Assembly (NCBI GenBank): GCA_021324975.1 | Contig: JAJPIA010000046.1 | Span: 31,364 to 95,363 of the forward strand | Direction of reading: 5' to 3' | Length of the DNA stretch: 64,000 nt | Source: Bacillota bacterium | GTDB taxonomy: Bacteria; Sysuimicrobiota; Sysuimicrobiia; Sysuimicrobiales; Segetimicrobiaceae | Shown here: one piece after another, positions 25,512 to 34,040 of the stretch | How positions within the stretch are numbered: the stretch's first letter is position 1 | How the letters are laid out: every line of letters starts with the position of its first letter | The notes under the pieces: model-generated | Database searches by the model: none | Told to the model about the DNA's origin: nothing | The model's input: only the letters and a program-made list of their open reading frames with translations | Made by a program: the position numbers and the translations under genes

Positions 25512-26189
25512 TTGGGAACGCATGGTCGATCAGTGAAAACCAGGCGGAAGCGAAGGTACGAGCTGAGGAAGCGGGCCGAGGGGCAGCGGCGGACGCGGCA
25601 GCGCATCGTAGACGCGACGATGGCCCTTCACGAAAGCATCGGGCCCCTCGCGACCACGATCAGCGCGATCGCGAAGCGCGCCGGCGTCCAGCGGCTCACC
25701 GTCCGGACCCACTTCCCGACCGCGTCCGATCTGTTCAAGGCCTGCTCGGGGTTGTTCTTCGCCCGGAATCCCCCGCCGGATCCCGACACGTGGAGGCGCA
25801 TTGTCGACCCGGAAGAACGGTTGCGGGAGGCCCTGACTCACCTGTACGCGTTTTACGGCCGCACCGAGCGGATGCTCGGGAACGTCACGCGGGACGCGAG
25901 GGTGGCGCCCGAACTCGTGGGCGTCAGTCTGCGGGCGTTTGTGTCGCGAATGCGGTCCGCGCTGTCGAGCGGCTGGGGCGTCGATCGCGAAGGCGACCTC
26001 GTGTTCCAGGCGGCGCTCGGCCATGCGCTCGACTTCACCACGTGGCGTTCGCTCGTCCGTGACCGAGGGCTGCGCGACGATCAGGCGATCAGGCTGATGG
26101 TGGCGCTCATCGGCGGTGCGGCCGCACCGCCAATGGATGCCCCCCGGGTGGCGCCGGGCGCGGGCGTTCCTGGACGACCGCGTGCGTAG
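25512..26189 (+). CDS. TetR/AcrR-family transcriptional regulator
   Basis: About 225 residues. N-terminal HTH: RTRQRIVDATMALHESIGPLATTISAIAKRAGVQRLTVRTHFPTASDLF spans residues 25-75 (split here: helix 2-3 is ISAIAKRAGVQRLTVRTHF). The C-terminal ligand domain (DPEERLREALTHLYAFYGRTERML) has no identifiable ligand. TTG at 25512 follows AAGGAG by 10 nt; GTG at 25533 is an alternative with no ribosome site. It is divergent from the truncated haemoglobin and lies 105 bp before the heptose-kinase-like gene, so it could control either side. Confidence 0.85.
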   Translation: MGTHGRSVKTRRKRRYELRKRAEGQRRTRQRIVDATMALHESIGPLATTISAIAKRAGVQRLTVRTHFPTASDLFKACSGLFFARNPPPDPDTWRRIVDPEERLREALTHLYAFYGRTERMLGNVTRDARVAPELVGVSLRAFVSRMRSALSSGWGVDREGDLVFQAALGHALDFTTWRSLVRDRGLRDDQAIRLMVALIGGAAAPPMDAPRVAPGAGVPGRPRA

Positions 26190-26293
26190 TCGGCGCCCGG
26201 TTGAGCGCGGACGCGACCACACCGCAGGCCGACCGCTTGCCCGGGCCGCAGCCGCGCCAGGAATTGGCCGCACCGGCCCGAATCGTTGAGCGC

Positions 26294-27274
26294 GTGATCA
26301 TTTCGCGCACTCCCCTGCGGATCAGCTTCGCGGGCGGCGGCTCCGATCTTCCCGCCTTCTACGGGCACGAGCCCGGCGCGGTCGTCGCGACTGCGATCAA
26401 CAAGTACATCTACATCACCGTGAACAAGAAGTTCGACGACCGGATCCGGGCGAGCTACTCCGTCACGGAGATGGTCGACCGCGTCGATGACCTCCGGCAC
26501 GAGCTCATTCGGGAAGCCCTCCGGATGGTCGGCGTCGGCGGCGGCATCGAGATCACGTCGATCTCCGACATCCCCTCGCGCGGCACAGGGCTCGGCTCCA
26601 GCAGCACGTACACCGTGGGGCTGCTGCACGCGCTGCACGCGTACACGGGCCGGCACGCGGGGGCGCAGCGGCTCGCCGAGGAGGCCTGTGAGATCGAGCT
26701 CCAACGGTGCCGCAAGCCGATCGGCAAGCAGGATCAGTACATCGCCGCCTACGGCGGCCTCCAGTTCATGCGGTTCGACGCGGACGGCGTCCGCGTCGAA
26801 CCGCTCGTCATGAGCGCGGCATTCCGCGAGCGCCTGCAGGCGTACTTCCTGCTGTTATACACGGGCCTCACCCGCAGCGCGGACGCGATCCTCGAGGAGC
26901 AGGGCCGCAACCTGCGCGAGGACGCGGCCGTCCGCGAAAACGCGGCGCGGGTGCGAGACCTCGCGCTGGACCTGCGCGCGGCGCTGCTCGACCAGCAGCT
27001 CGACGCCGTCGGCGAGATCCTCGACACCGGCTGGCAGCTCAAGCAGACGCTGGCCCCGGGAATCACCTCGCCCGAGATCGACGTGTGGTACGCGCAGGCC
27101 CGCGCCGCCGGCGCGGCCGGGGGCAAGATCCTCGGTGCGGGCGGCGGCGGCTTTTTGCTATTATTTGCGTCACCCGAGCGCCACGACGCGATCCGCCGGG
27201 CGTTGCCGGGACTGCGCGCCGTGCCGTTCAGGTTCGAGCCACAAGGGAGCCGGATCATCTATGTCGAGGAGTGA
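26294..27274 (+). CDS. GHMP kinase, D-glycero-D-manno-heptose-7-phosphate-kinase-like
   Basis: 326 residues. ISRTPLRISFAGGGSDLPAFY at the N-terminus is the substrate-binding motif of the HddA/FKP-type sugar kinases; the ATP loop is SRGTGLGSSSTYTVGLLHAL near residue 98; KILGAGGGGFLLLF near 280 is the C-terminal GHMP motif. HddA phosphorylates heptose-7-phosphate at C1 on the way to GDP-heptose for S-layer or LPS glycans. The next gene is a phosphoheptose isomerase relative, which supports the assignment. GTG at 26294 is chosen because homology begins there; the open frame to 26201 is not conserved-looking, and no ribosome site is visible for either. Confidence 0.87.
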   Translation: MIISRTPLRISFAGGGSDLPAFYGHEPGAVVATAINKYIYITVNKKFDDRIRASYSVTEMVDRVDDLRHELIREALRMVGVGGGIEITSISDIPSRGTGLGSSSTYTVGLLHALHAYTGRHAGAQRLAEEACEIELQRCRKPIGKQDQYIAAYGGLQFMRFDADGVRVEPLVMSAAFRERLQAYFLLLYTGLTRSADAILEEQGRNLREDAAVRENAARVRDLALDLRAALLDQQLDAVGEILDTGWQLKQTLAPGITSPEIDVWYAQARAAGAAGGKILGAGGGGFLLLFASPERHDAIRRALPGLRAVPFRFEPQGSRIIYVEE

Positions 27275-27920
27275 CGCCGCGCGGCGCGCGGCGCGGACGT
27301 ATGCGTCGCGGCTCCGCACGTGCCTGGAGGCCGTCTCGTCGCGCGAGATCGCGGCCGTCGCGGACCACCTGCAACGCGTCGTCCTCGCCGGCGGGACCAT
27401 CTTGATCGCGGGCAACGGGGGGAGCGCCACCACGGCGTCGCACATGGCGCTCGACCTCGGCAAAGGCACGCGCGGCCGGCCGCCGCGGCCGGGCGCCCGA
27501 CGCATCCGCACGCTGTCGTTGTGCGAGCCCGCGGTCCTCACGGCGTGGGGCAACGACCATGGGTACGAGCACGTCTTTGCCGAGCAGGTCAGCACGCTCG
27601 CCCGGCCCGGGGATGCCGTGGTGCTACTGTCCGTGAGCGGCACTTCCCCCAATATCGTGGCCGCGGCGCGGGCGGCGCGCGCGGCCGGCGCGGCGGTGAT
27701 CGCGCTCGTGGGCGACCCGGGCCGCGAGCTCCGGGCGCTGGCCGACCTCGCCGTCGTCGTCCCGAGCCGCGAATACGAGATCGTGGAGGACACGCACCTG
27801 GCGATCGGCCACATCCTGACGGTGTACCTCAAGGACGCCCTGGACCACGCGGGCCGGCCTCCGGTTCGCCGGGCCGCGGTCCGCGGGGCCGCCCGAACCC
27901 GGACGCCGCGCCGGACCTGA
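27261..27920 (+). CDS. SIS-domain phosphoheptose isomerase (GmhA-like)
   Basis: 219 residues. A single sugar isomerase domain: ILIAGNGGSATTASHMALDL near residue 47 (the GNGGSA phosphate loop), WGNDHGYEHVFAEQV near 95, LLSVSGTSPNIVAAARAARAAG near 120, and a C-terminal YEIVEDTHLAIGHIL containing the ED-H catalytic helix. GmhA converts sedoheptulose-7-phosphate to heptose-7-phosphate. ATG at 27261 overlaps the kinase gene by 14 bp, so both steps of heptose activation are co-translated. The last 20 residues are Arg-rich and may be disordered. Confidence 0.87.
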   Translation: MSRSDAARRAARTYASRLRTCLEAVSSREIAAVADHLQRVVLAGGTILIAGNGGSATTASHMALDLGKGTRGRPPRPGARRIRTLSLCEPAVLTAWGNDHGYEHVFAEQVSTLARPGDAVVLLSVSGTSPNIVAAARAARAAGAAVIALVGDPGRELRALADLAVVVPSREYEIVEDTHLAIGHILTVYLKDALDHAGRPPVRRAAVRGAARTRTPRRT

Positions 27921-27929
27921 GGGCGGCGA

Positions 27930-29654
27930 GTGTACATTCTAGGCATCAATGCCTACCACGGCGGATCCTCGGCCTGTCTCATCCGCGACGGCGAGCTCGT
28001 CGCCGCGGCGGAGGAGGAGCGGTTCCGCCGCGTCAAGTACTGGGCGGGCTTCCCCACCCGCGCCATCGCCTACTGCCTGGAGGCCGCGGGCATCACCCCG
28101 TATGAGCTCGACCACGTCGGCATCTCCCGGGATCCCAAGGCCAACCTCCTGAAAAAAGTCGCGTTCGCGATCCGCCGGCGTCCGAGCGCGGGGATGATCC
28201 GTGCCCGGCTCGCCAACGCGGCGCAGGTGCGCCGGCCGGAGGCGGCCCTGTGCGGAGCGTTCGCGCTCGACGCCCGCCGCCTGCGGGCGCAGTTTCACAA
28301 CGTGGAGCACCATCGCGCGCACATGGCCAGCGCGCTGTTCGTGTCGCCGTTTGCGCGGGCAGCCGCGCTGTCCGTGGACGGGATGGGCGACTTCGTGAGC
28401 ACGATGTGGGGGGTGGGCCGGGACACGCACATCGAGGTTCACGACGAGATCAACTTCCCGCACTCGCTCGGGTACATCTACACCGCGGCGTCCCAGTGGC
28501 TCGGCTTCCCGAAGTACGGCGACGAAGGCAAGGTCATGGGCCTCGCCCCCTACGGCGAACCCCGGCATCTCGACCGGTTTCGGAAGATCGTCCGCGTCCA
28601 GCAGGACGGGACGTTCGAGCTGGACCTCGACTACTTCGTGCACCACGCCGCCGGCGTCTCGATGACGTTCGACGAGGGGTCGCCGGAGATCGGCACCATG
28701 TACTCCGAGAGGTTCGTCGACGTGTTCGGCCCGCCGCGCCAACCCGGCGAGCCGCTCACCGACCACCACCGAGACGTCGCCGCTTCGCTGCAGGCGATGC
28801 TCGAGGAGGCGGAGTTCGCCCTGCTGCGGCGGCTCGCACGCGACACCGGCGAAGCGGCGCTGTGCCTTGCGGGCGGGGTCGCGCTGAACAGCGCGTTCAA
28901 CGGCAAGATCCTGCGCGAGACCCCGTTCACGGACATCTACATCCAGCCCGCCGCCAACGACGCGGGGACCGCGCTCGGGGTCTGCTACTACATCTACCAC
29001 CACGTGCTCGGCCGGCCGCGGCGGTACGTCATGGACCGCGCCTACACGGGGCCGGAGTTCGACCGGGACGGGATCGCCCGGGCCCTGGATCGGGCAGGCC
29101 TCGCGGCGGAGTCGCTGGACGCCGACGAGGTCGCACGGCGGGCGGCCCGGCTCGTCGCCGACGGCAGCGTCGTGGGCTGGTTCCAAGGGCGCATGGAGTG
29201 GGGCCCGCGCGCGCTCGGCAACCGCAGCATCGTCGCGGACCCCCGGCGCGCCGACATGAAGGACATCCTCAACGCGCGGATCAAGCACCGCGAACCGTTC
29301 CGGCCGTTCGCGCCGTCGGTGACGCTCGAGGCCGTCGGCGAGTACTTCGATCAGACGTATCCCGATCCGTTCATGGTCAAGGTGTACCAGGTCCTGCCGG
29401 ACAAGCGCGGCGTCATCCCCGCGGTGACCCACGTGGACGGCACCGGCCGGCTGCAAACCGTGGACCGGGGGGCCAACCCGCGTTACTGGCGCCTCATCAA
29501 GGAATTCGAGGCGATCACGGGCGTGCCCGTGATCCTGAACACGTCCTTCAACGAGAACGAACCGATCGTCTGCACGCCGGAGGAGGCCATCGACTGCTTC
29601 CTCCGGACGCGGATGGACGCGCTCGTGCTCGGCGACTGTCTCGTCCGCAAGTAG
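27930..29654 (+). CDS. carbamoyltransferase of the NodU/CmcH/TobZ family
   Basis: 574 residues. Residues 1-350 form the Kae1-like domain (YILGINAYHGGSSACLI, EEERFRRVKYWAGFP, the metal-binding HHRAHMASA, DGMGDFVSTMWG, CLAGGVALNSAFNGK); residues 365-570 form the C-terminal domain with GWFQGRMEWGPRALGNRSI, RPFAPSV and NTSFNENEPIV. These enzymes transfer carbamoyl from carbamoyl phosphate through carbamoyl-AMP to hydroxyls of sugars or antibiotics. The gene follows the heptose genes by 9 bp, so a carbamoylated glycan or heptose is a sensible prediction. The start is GTG at 27930; the protein family begins directly there. Confidence 0.93.
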   Translation: MYILGINAYHGGSSACLIRDGELVAAAEEERFRRVKYWAGFPTRAIAYCLEAAGITPYELDHVGISRDPKANLLKKVAFAIRRRPSAGMIRARLANAAQVRRPEAALCGAFALDARRLRAQFHNVEHHRAHMASALFVSPFARAAALSVDGMGDFVSTMWGVGRDTHIEVHDEINFPHSLGYIYTAASQWLGFPKYGDEGKVMGLAPYGEPRHLDRFRKIVRVQQDGTFELDLDYFVHHAAGVSMTFDEGSPEIGTMYSERFVDVFGPPRQPGEPLTDHHRDVAASLQAMLEEAEFALLRRLARDTGEAALCLAGGVALNSAFNGKILRETPFTDIYIQPAANDAGTALGVCYYIYHHVLGRPRRYVMDRAYTGPEFDRDGIARALDRAGLAAESLDADEVARRAARLVADGSVVGWFQGRMEWGPRALGNRSIVADPRRADMKDILNARIKHREPFRPFAPSVTLEAVGEYFDQTYPDPFMVKVYQVLPDKRGVIPAVTHVDGTGRLQTVDRGANPRYWRLIKEFEAITGVPVILNTSFNENEPIVCTPEEAIDCFLRTRMDALVLGDCLVRK

Positions 29655-29658
29655 CCGC

Positions 29659-30693
29659 ATGCGGCTCCGCCTCGAACCGCTCGCGCGGTATCCCGGACTG
29701 CGGGTCTTAGGATGGCAGGCGGGCGTCCTGTACGCCGCGCGCGGCTACGAGGTGCTCCGCTGGATGCCGGCGTCGCTCGCATGGGAGTCCGCGGGGGAGT
29801 TTGACCCGGGGCTGCTCCGGCGCTGGGCGTCGCAGGCGCGGCTGGCGGACCGGCTCACGCGCGGCGGTTGCCACGGGATCGCGCGGGTCGGCGATGGCGC
29901 GCTCGTGGCCTCGTTTCCCGGGGTCATCGCGCTCCGCCGCGCCGGCACGCTTCGTTTCGATCCCGTGCTGGACGTCCCGCGCGGCCGCCGTCCGCTGGCG
30001 ATCGCGAGCACCCCCGGCGGTCGCGTGTACTTCGGCGAGTATTTTTCGAACCGGGGCCGGGACGCCGTCCACGTGTACGGCTCGCACGACGGCGAGCGCT
30101 GGGAGATCGTCTACACGTTCCCGCGCCAATCCATCCGCCATGTGCATACCATCACCTACGACCCTCACGGCGGCTGCCTCTGGGTACTCACGGGCGACGA
30201 CGGGGACGAGTGCCGCATCCTCCGCGCGAGCCCCGATTGGTCGTCCGTCGACGTGGTGGTGGCCGGCGGCCAGCAGGCCCGCGCGGTCGCGCTGGTGCCG
30301 TTGCCGGAGGGCATTTACTACGCGTCGGACACCGAGCGGGAGGCGAACTACATCTACCGCCTCGATCGCGGCGGGACGTCCGCACGCCTCGCGCCGATCG
30401 CCGCCTCGAGCTTCTACGGCTGCCGCGTGGGCCGGGCGCTGTTCTTTTCCACAGGCGTGGAGCCGAGCCGCGTCAACAACGGACGCGACGCCGTGCTGTA
30501 CGCGAGCGCCGACGGCACGGAGTGGGAGACGGTCCTCCGGTGGCCCCACGACGGTTGGCACCTCCGCCTCTTCGGCTACGCCAACATCGTCCTCCCCTCC
30601 GGCGACAACGACGGCGACATCCTCGCCGCGACCGGCACGGCAGTCCGGCGGGAGGACGCGGTAACGCATCTCTGGCGCGTCCACACCGGGTAG
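29659..30693 (+). CDS. uncharacterised beta-propeller-like protein
   Basis: 344 residues with no signal peptide that I can see. It consists of repeated short strands with aromatic turns, such as GGRVYFGEYFSNRG, VYGSHDGERWEIVYTF, HVHTITYDPHGGCLWVLTGD, EGIYYASDTEREANYIYRL and LYASADGTEWETVLRW, giving five to six blades as in sialidase/BNR-type or exo-glycanase propellers. The Asp-box-like S-x-D-G-x-x-W motif occurs twice. No catalytic residues can be named. It starts 4 bp after the carbamoyltransferase stop and closes the heptose operon, so it may recognise or process the same sugar. Confidence 0.65.
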   Translation: MRLRLEPLARYPGLRVLGWQAGVLYAARGYEVLRWMPASLAWESAGEFDPGLLRRWASQARLADRLTRGGCHGIARVGDGALVASFPGVIALRRAGTLRFDPVLDVPRGRRPLAIASTPGGRVYFGEYFSNRGRDAVHVYGSHDGERWEIVYTFPRQSIRHVHTITYDPHGGCLWVLTGDDGDECRILRASPDWSSVDVVVAGGQQARAVALVPLPEGIYYASDTEREANYIYRLDRGGTSARLAPIAASSFYGCRVGRALFFSTGVEPSRVNNGRDAVLYASADGTEWETVLRWPHDGWHLRLFGYANIVLPSGDNDGDILAATGTAVRREDAVTHLWRVHTG

Positions 30694-30700
30694 CCCCGCC

Positions 30701-30726
30701 CTCGCCGCGCGGCCGCCCGCGGCGAG
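30701..30726 (+). terminator. hairpin after the heptose/carbamoyltransferase operon
   Basis: CTCGCCGCG (30701-30709) pairs perfectly with CGCGGCGAG (30718-30726) across an 8-nt loop, 7 bp after the operon's last stop. No T-run follows. Confidence 0.45.
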
Positions 30727-30860
30727 CGCCGGGCCCTGGGGACTCGCCCAACCGCGGGGCGGATCCGGCCCTACCGGACTGCGGGCCGACGCACAAACCA
30801 GGAGGACAAGCCGAGCCGGCACCGTAATAGAAAAGGTTAAGCATTGGCCAAGAGCATCGG

Positions 30861-31883
30861 ATGGGGGAGCACATGGCGAGAGCGGGAGCAATCTTGATCT
30901 GCGTGGCACTCGGCATCAGCGTCTTCGTGGGGCTGGGCAACGCGGCGCCGGGCAGGACATGGCACGTCGCGGTCGGCGCGGACTCGGCCGACCACGCGGT
31001 GCAAGTCCTCGACTACTATCCGCGCACGATCACGGTCGACGCGGGCGACTCGATCACGTTCACCATGGCGGCGGTGTCGGACCACACGGTCACGTTCTTG
31101 TCCGGAGCCCAACCGCTGCCGCTCGATGAGCCACAGAAGGACGGGCGCGTGCGTTTCCCCTCGAACGTGGCGTTCCCGCAGGGCGGGCGGACGTACAACG
31201 GGAGCGGACTCGCCAACTCCGGTTTGCTGAGCGGCCTCGGGAAGAGCTGGACGCTCACCTTTACCAAGCCGGGCCGGTACACGTATCAATGCCTGCTGCA
31301 CCCGGCGCAGGTCGGCACCGTCGTCGTGCAACCCGCGGGGACGCCGTACCCGATGACGCAGGCTCAGTATGACCACCTCGCGGCCCAGGCGCGGACCCAG
31401 GCGCTCGCCGCGGGCGCCAAGCTGCGCGCGGCAACCCGGGCGACAGTTTCCGAAAGCGCCAACGGGACCGTCTACACGGCGCCGATGGTCGGGGATCCTG
31501 CGCGGCGCCTCGCGCTCTACCGGTTCGGAACCGACACGCTCCGGATCAAGGTGGGGAGCACCGTCAAGTGGGTGATGACCGATCCGGACGAGATCCACAC
31601 GATTACGTTTGCAGGATCGGGAGCGCTACCCGACTTTATCGTGGCGGCGCCGCAGGCGCAGGGGCCGCCGAACCTCTACTACAATCCCAAGGTCCTGGCA
31701 CCCGCGGGCGGCGCGTCCCACGCGGGAATCGGCGCGTACTACAATTCCGGGATCCTCTACCCCGTGAACCCGCCGGGGCCGACGTCGTACAGCCTCAAGT
31801 TCACGAAGGCCGGCACGTTCACGTACTGGTGCGTGGTCCACGTCCCGGAGGGCATGCGGGGCACGATCGTCGTCACGCAATAG
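30861..31883 (+). CDS. exported protein with two cupredoxin domains
   Basis: About 340 residues: signal peptide (hydrophobic ILICVALGISVFVGLG, about residues 10-29), then two plastocyanin-like domains. Domain 1 has SDHTVTF and YTYQCLLHPAQVGTVVV; domain 2 has EIHTITFAGSG and FTYWCVVHVPEGMRGTIVV. The second has the full type 1 copper set (His, Cys, His, Met); the first lacks the axial Met. Such proteins carry electrons or handle copper outside the cytoplasmic membrane. ATG at 30861 is taken; ATG at 30873 has GGGGGAG only 3 nt upstream, which is tight. A stand-alone gene with hairpins on both sides. Confidence 0.87.
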   Translation: MGEHMARAGAILICVALGISVFVGLGNAAPGRTWHVAVGADSADHAVQVLDYYPRTITVDAGDSITFTMAAVSDHTVTFLSGAQPLPLDEPQKDGRVRFPSNVAFPQGGRTYNGSGLANSGLLSGLGKSWTLTFTKPGRYTYQCLLHPAQVGTVVVQPAGTPYPMTQAQYDHLAAQARTQALAAGAKLRAATRATVSESANGTVYTAPMVGDPARRLALYRFGTDTLRIKVGSTVKWVMTDPDEIHTITFAGSGALPDFIVAAPQAQGPPNLYYNPKVLAPAGGASHAGIGAYYNSGILYPVNPPGPTSYSLKFTKAGTFTYWCVVHVPEGMRGTIVVTQ

Positions 31884-31890
31884 CACGAGC

Positions 31891-31929
31891 GCAGAACGGG
31901 CAGCGGCGAATTCCTGCTGCCCGTTCTGC
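31891..31929. terminator. perfect 14-bp hairpin between convergent genes
   Basis: GCAGAACGGGCAGC (31891-31904) and GCTGCCCGTTCTGC (31916-31929) form a perfect 14-bp stem with an 11-nt loop. It begins 8 bp after the cupredoxin stop and faces the convergent amidohydrolase, so it could stop transcription from both sides. There is no clear T-tract. Confidence 0.6.
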
Positions 31930-32119
31930 CACACCTCGCGGCGGCCGGCCTGGTCCACCCCTCGCCCGTCGCCGGCGCCCGCGCCAGTGCGCCGGGCGCT
32001 CGCGGAATGGACGGATGCTCGCTCGGCGTCCGGCCGCCATTCAGCGCGACCTGAAGCATCGGGGTCCTTGCCTCGCACATCGCCCACCTCCTGGAACGCC
32101 GGGCCGACCGGCCGTCGGG

Positions 32120-33067
32120 CTACGTTTCCTCCGCCGCGCCCGCCGGTAGCCGCAGCAGGCGCTCGGCATTGCCGGCGAAGATCGCCCGCACGGCTTCCTC
32201 GTTGCATCCGATCTCGTAGCACGCGCGCAGCTGGTCAGCGAGATAGCGCGCGGCAAACCCCCGCGGGAACCAGGACGAGTCGGTCCCGAACACGATGCGC
32301 TGAGGTCCGACGGTCTCCAGAAACATGCGGAAGAGTCCCGCGAGCGTGAGCGGATACGGCATCCAGCGCATCCACTCGTTCGAGCCCGAGGTGTCCACGT
32401 GGATGTTGCCGCACACCCAGGCGAGATGCAGCAACTCCCGGGGGTACCCGCAGCCGAAGTGCGGGATCACGAACGGGATCCCGGGGAACCCGCGCGCCAC
32501 ATCCTGCAGCACGAGCGGGCTCATGTTGGGATGCGACACGATCCCCTGGTAACGGAGCGGCCCGAAGTGAATCAGCACCGGGATCCCGAGGCGCTCGGCG
32601 GTCTCCCAGAGCGGGGCGAGCCGCTCGTCGTCGAGACGCCCGTGGAGCAGCGGCGCGATCAGCTTATACCCCCGCAGCCCGAGCGTCCCGACGGCGCGCT
32701 CGAGCTCGCGCGCGGCGTCCGGGCGGAAGGGATCGTGGTGCGCGAACCCCACGAACTTGTCGGGGTGCCGCGCGACCACGCGCGCGAGCCGGTCGTTGCC
32801 GCCGCCCGTCACGAACACGACGCGGCGGAGACGGTGCCGCGCCACCTCCCCTGCCCACCGGTCCGCCATTTCCTCGTCCGGTCCCGGAGGCTCGGGGTTC
32901 GGGAATCCCCAGGCCCGACGCCACGCGGCCTGGTCGGCGCGCAGCCAGCCCGCGACCATCTGCCACTTCGCCTCGCCGTGGCGCGCGACGTACTCGTCGC
33001 GGACGCGATCGCCGGCGTCGCGGACGGGAAAATGCGCGTGGAAGTCCAGCACCGAAACCGTCGTCAT
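32120..33067 (-). CDS. amidohydrolase-family (ACMSD-like) metal-dependent hydrolase
   Basis: 315 residues, TIM-barrel amidohydrolase 2 type. SVLDFHAHFP gives the HxH metal motif near residue 8; GFAHHDPFRPDAARELERAV, RGYKLIAPL, IPVLIHFGPL with the metal His, IPFVIPHFGCGYP, and the terminal catalytic Asp in IVFGTDSSWFPRG near 263. Relatives decarboxylate or hydrolyse aromatic or carboxylated ring compounds; the substrate is not evident. Start ATG at 33067 has GGGGAGAGG upstream. It lies 85 bp after a sugar-type ABC importer on the same strand and may belong to its operon. Confidence 0.87.
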   Translation of the reverse strand: MTTVSVLDFHAHFPVRDAGDRVRDEYVARHGEAKWQMVAGWLRADQAAWRRAWGFPNPEPPGPDEEMADRWAGEVARHRLRRVVFVTGGGNDRLARVVARHPDKFVGFAHHDPFRPDAARELERAVGTLGLRGYKLIAPLLHGRLDDERLAPLWETAERLGIPVLIHFGPLRYQGIVSHPNMSPLVLQDVARGFPGIPFVIPHFGCGYPRELLHLAWVCGNIHVDTSGSNEWMRWMPYPLTLAGLFRMFLETVGPQRIVFGTDSSWFPRGFAARYLADQLRACYEIGCNEEAVRAIFAGNAERLLRLPAGAAEET

Positions 33068-33152
33068 GCGCCTGCACCTCTCCCCGCCTCGGGCCCCGGC
33101 GGCCTTGGGCCGCCACCACCCGGGCCTCGTTCGAGCGGGTCCGCGAAGCCGC

Positions 33153-34040
33153 TCAGCTCCGCAGGCCCGTGAGCACAACCCCCTCGATGATCTGCCGCTG
33201 CAGCAGCGCGAACACCGCGAGCACCGGGAGCACCGCCAGCGTGGACGCGGCCATGATGAGATGCCACGACGACCCCGCCTCCCCGCTGAAGAGCGCGATG
33301 CCGACCGGGAGCGTCCGCATCTCCGGCGTCTGGATCACGATCAACGGCCAGAGAAACGCGTTCCAGTTGCCGAGGAACGTAAAGATGCACAGCGCCGCCA
33401 GCGCCGGCCGCACGAGCGGCAGCGCGATCCGCGCGAACAGGCCGAACTCGCTGAGCCCGTCGATCCGCGCGGCCTCGAGCAGCTCGTCGGGGACCCCGGC
33501 CATGAACTGCCGCATCAGAAACACCCCGAACGCGCTCATGATGCCGGGGAACAAGATGCCCCAGTACGTGTCGATCCATCCCAGCCGCGCGCTCATGATA
33601 TACCACGGGATCACGAGCATCTCCGTGGGGATCATGAGCGTGCTCAGGATGACGATGAAGATCACGTCGCGGCCGGGGAAGCGCAGCTTCGCGAGCGTGT
33701 AGCCCACGAGCGAGTCGAAGAATGCCACGCTCGCGGTCGTGGCGGCCGCGACGCCGAGGCTGTTGGCGAACCAGCGCGGGAACTGGGTGGCGAGGAGCAC
33801 CTGGCGAATGTTGTCGAGCGTGGGCGCGCTCGGCCAGAACTTGAGCTCGAAGATCTGCTGCGGCGTCTTGAGCGCGGTCGCCAGCATCCAGGCAAACGGG
33901 AACACCACCACGACGCCGCCCGCGGCAAGCGCCAGATACGCCGCGGCGCTCCTCCAGCGGGCGCCGGCCTGAGACCGCCGCGGCACGCGATCGCTCGCGG
34001 CGAGACCGGTCGGCCCGCGCGGCGCAAGCGTCCGCGCCAT
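33153..34040 (-). CDS. carbohydrate ABC transporter permease (MalG/UgpE type)
   Basis: 295 residues, six membrane spans. The cytoplasmic ATPase-coupling loop reads ELLEAARIDGLSEFGLFARIALPLVRPAL near residue 190 (EAA motif with the central Gly). An N-terminal cytosolic extension of about 30 residues precedes the first span. The ATG at 34040 overlaps the upstream permease stop by 1 bp (TGATG). With the next two genes it forms an importer lacking its own ATPase; the MalK/UgpC-like ATPase encoded at 50.8-51.9 kb could be shared, as in many Gram-positive sugar systems. Confidence 0.92.
   Translation of the reverse strand: MARTLAPRGPTGLAASDRVPRRSQAGARWRSAAAYLALAAGGVVVVFPFAWMLATALKTPQQIFELKFWPSAPTLDNIRQVLLATQFPRWFANSLGVAAATTASVAFFDSLVGYTLAKLRFPGRDVIFIVILSTLMIPTEMLVIPWYIMSARLGWIDTYWGILFPGIMSAFGVFLMRQFMAGVPDELLEAARIDGLSEFGLFARIALPLVRPALAALCIFTFLGNWNAFLWPLIVIQTPEMRTLPVGIALFSGEAGSSWHLIMAASTLAVLPVLAVFALLQRQIIEGVVLTGLRS

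Noticed and set aside
27939..29660. 573-residue minus-strand reading frame
   Set aside because: Antisense shadow of the carbamoyltransferase, which has all family motifs.
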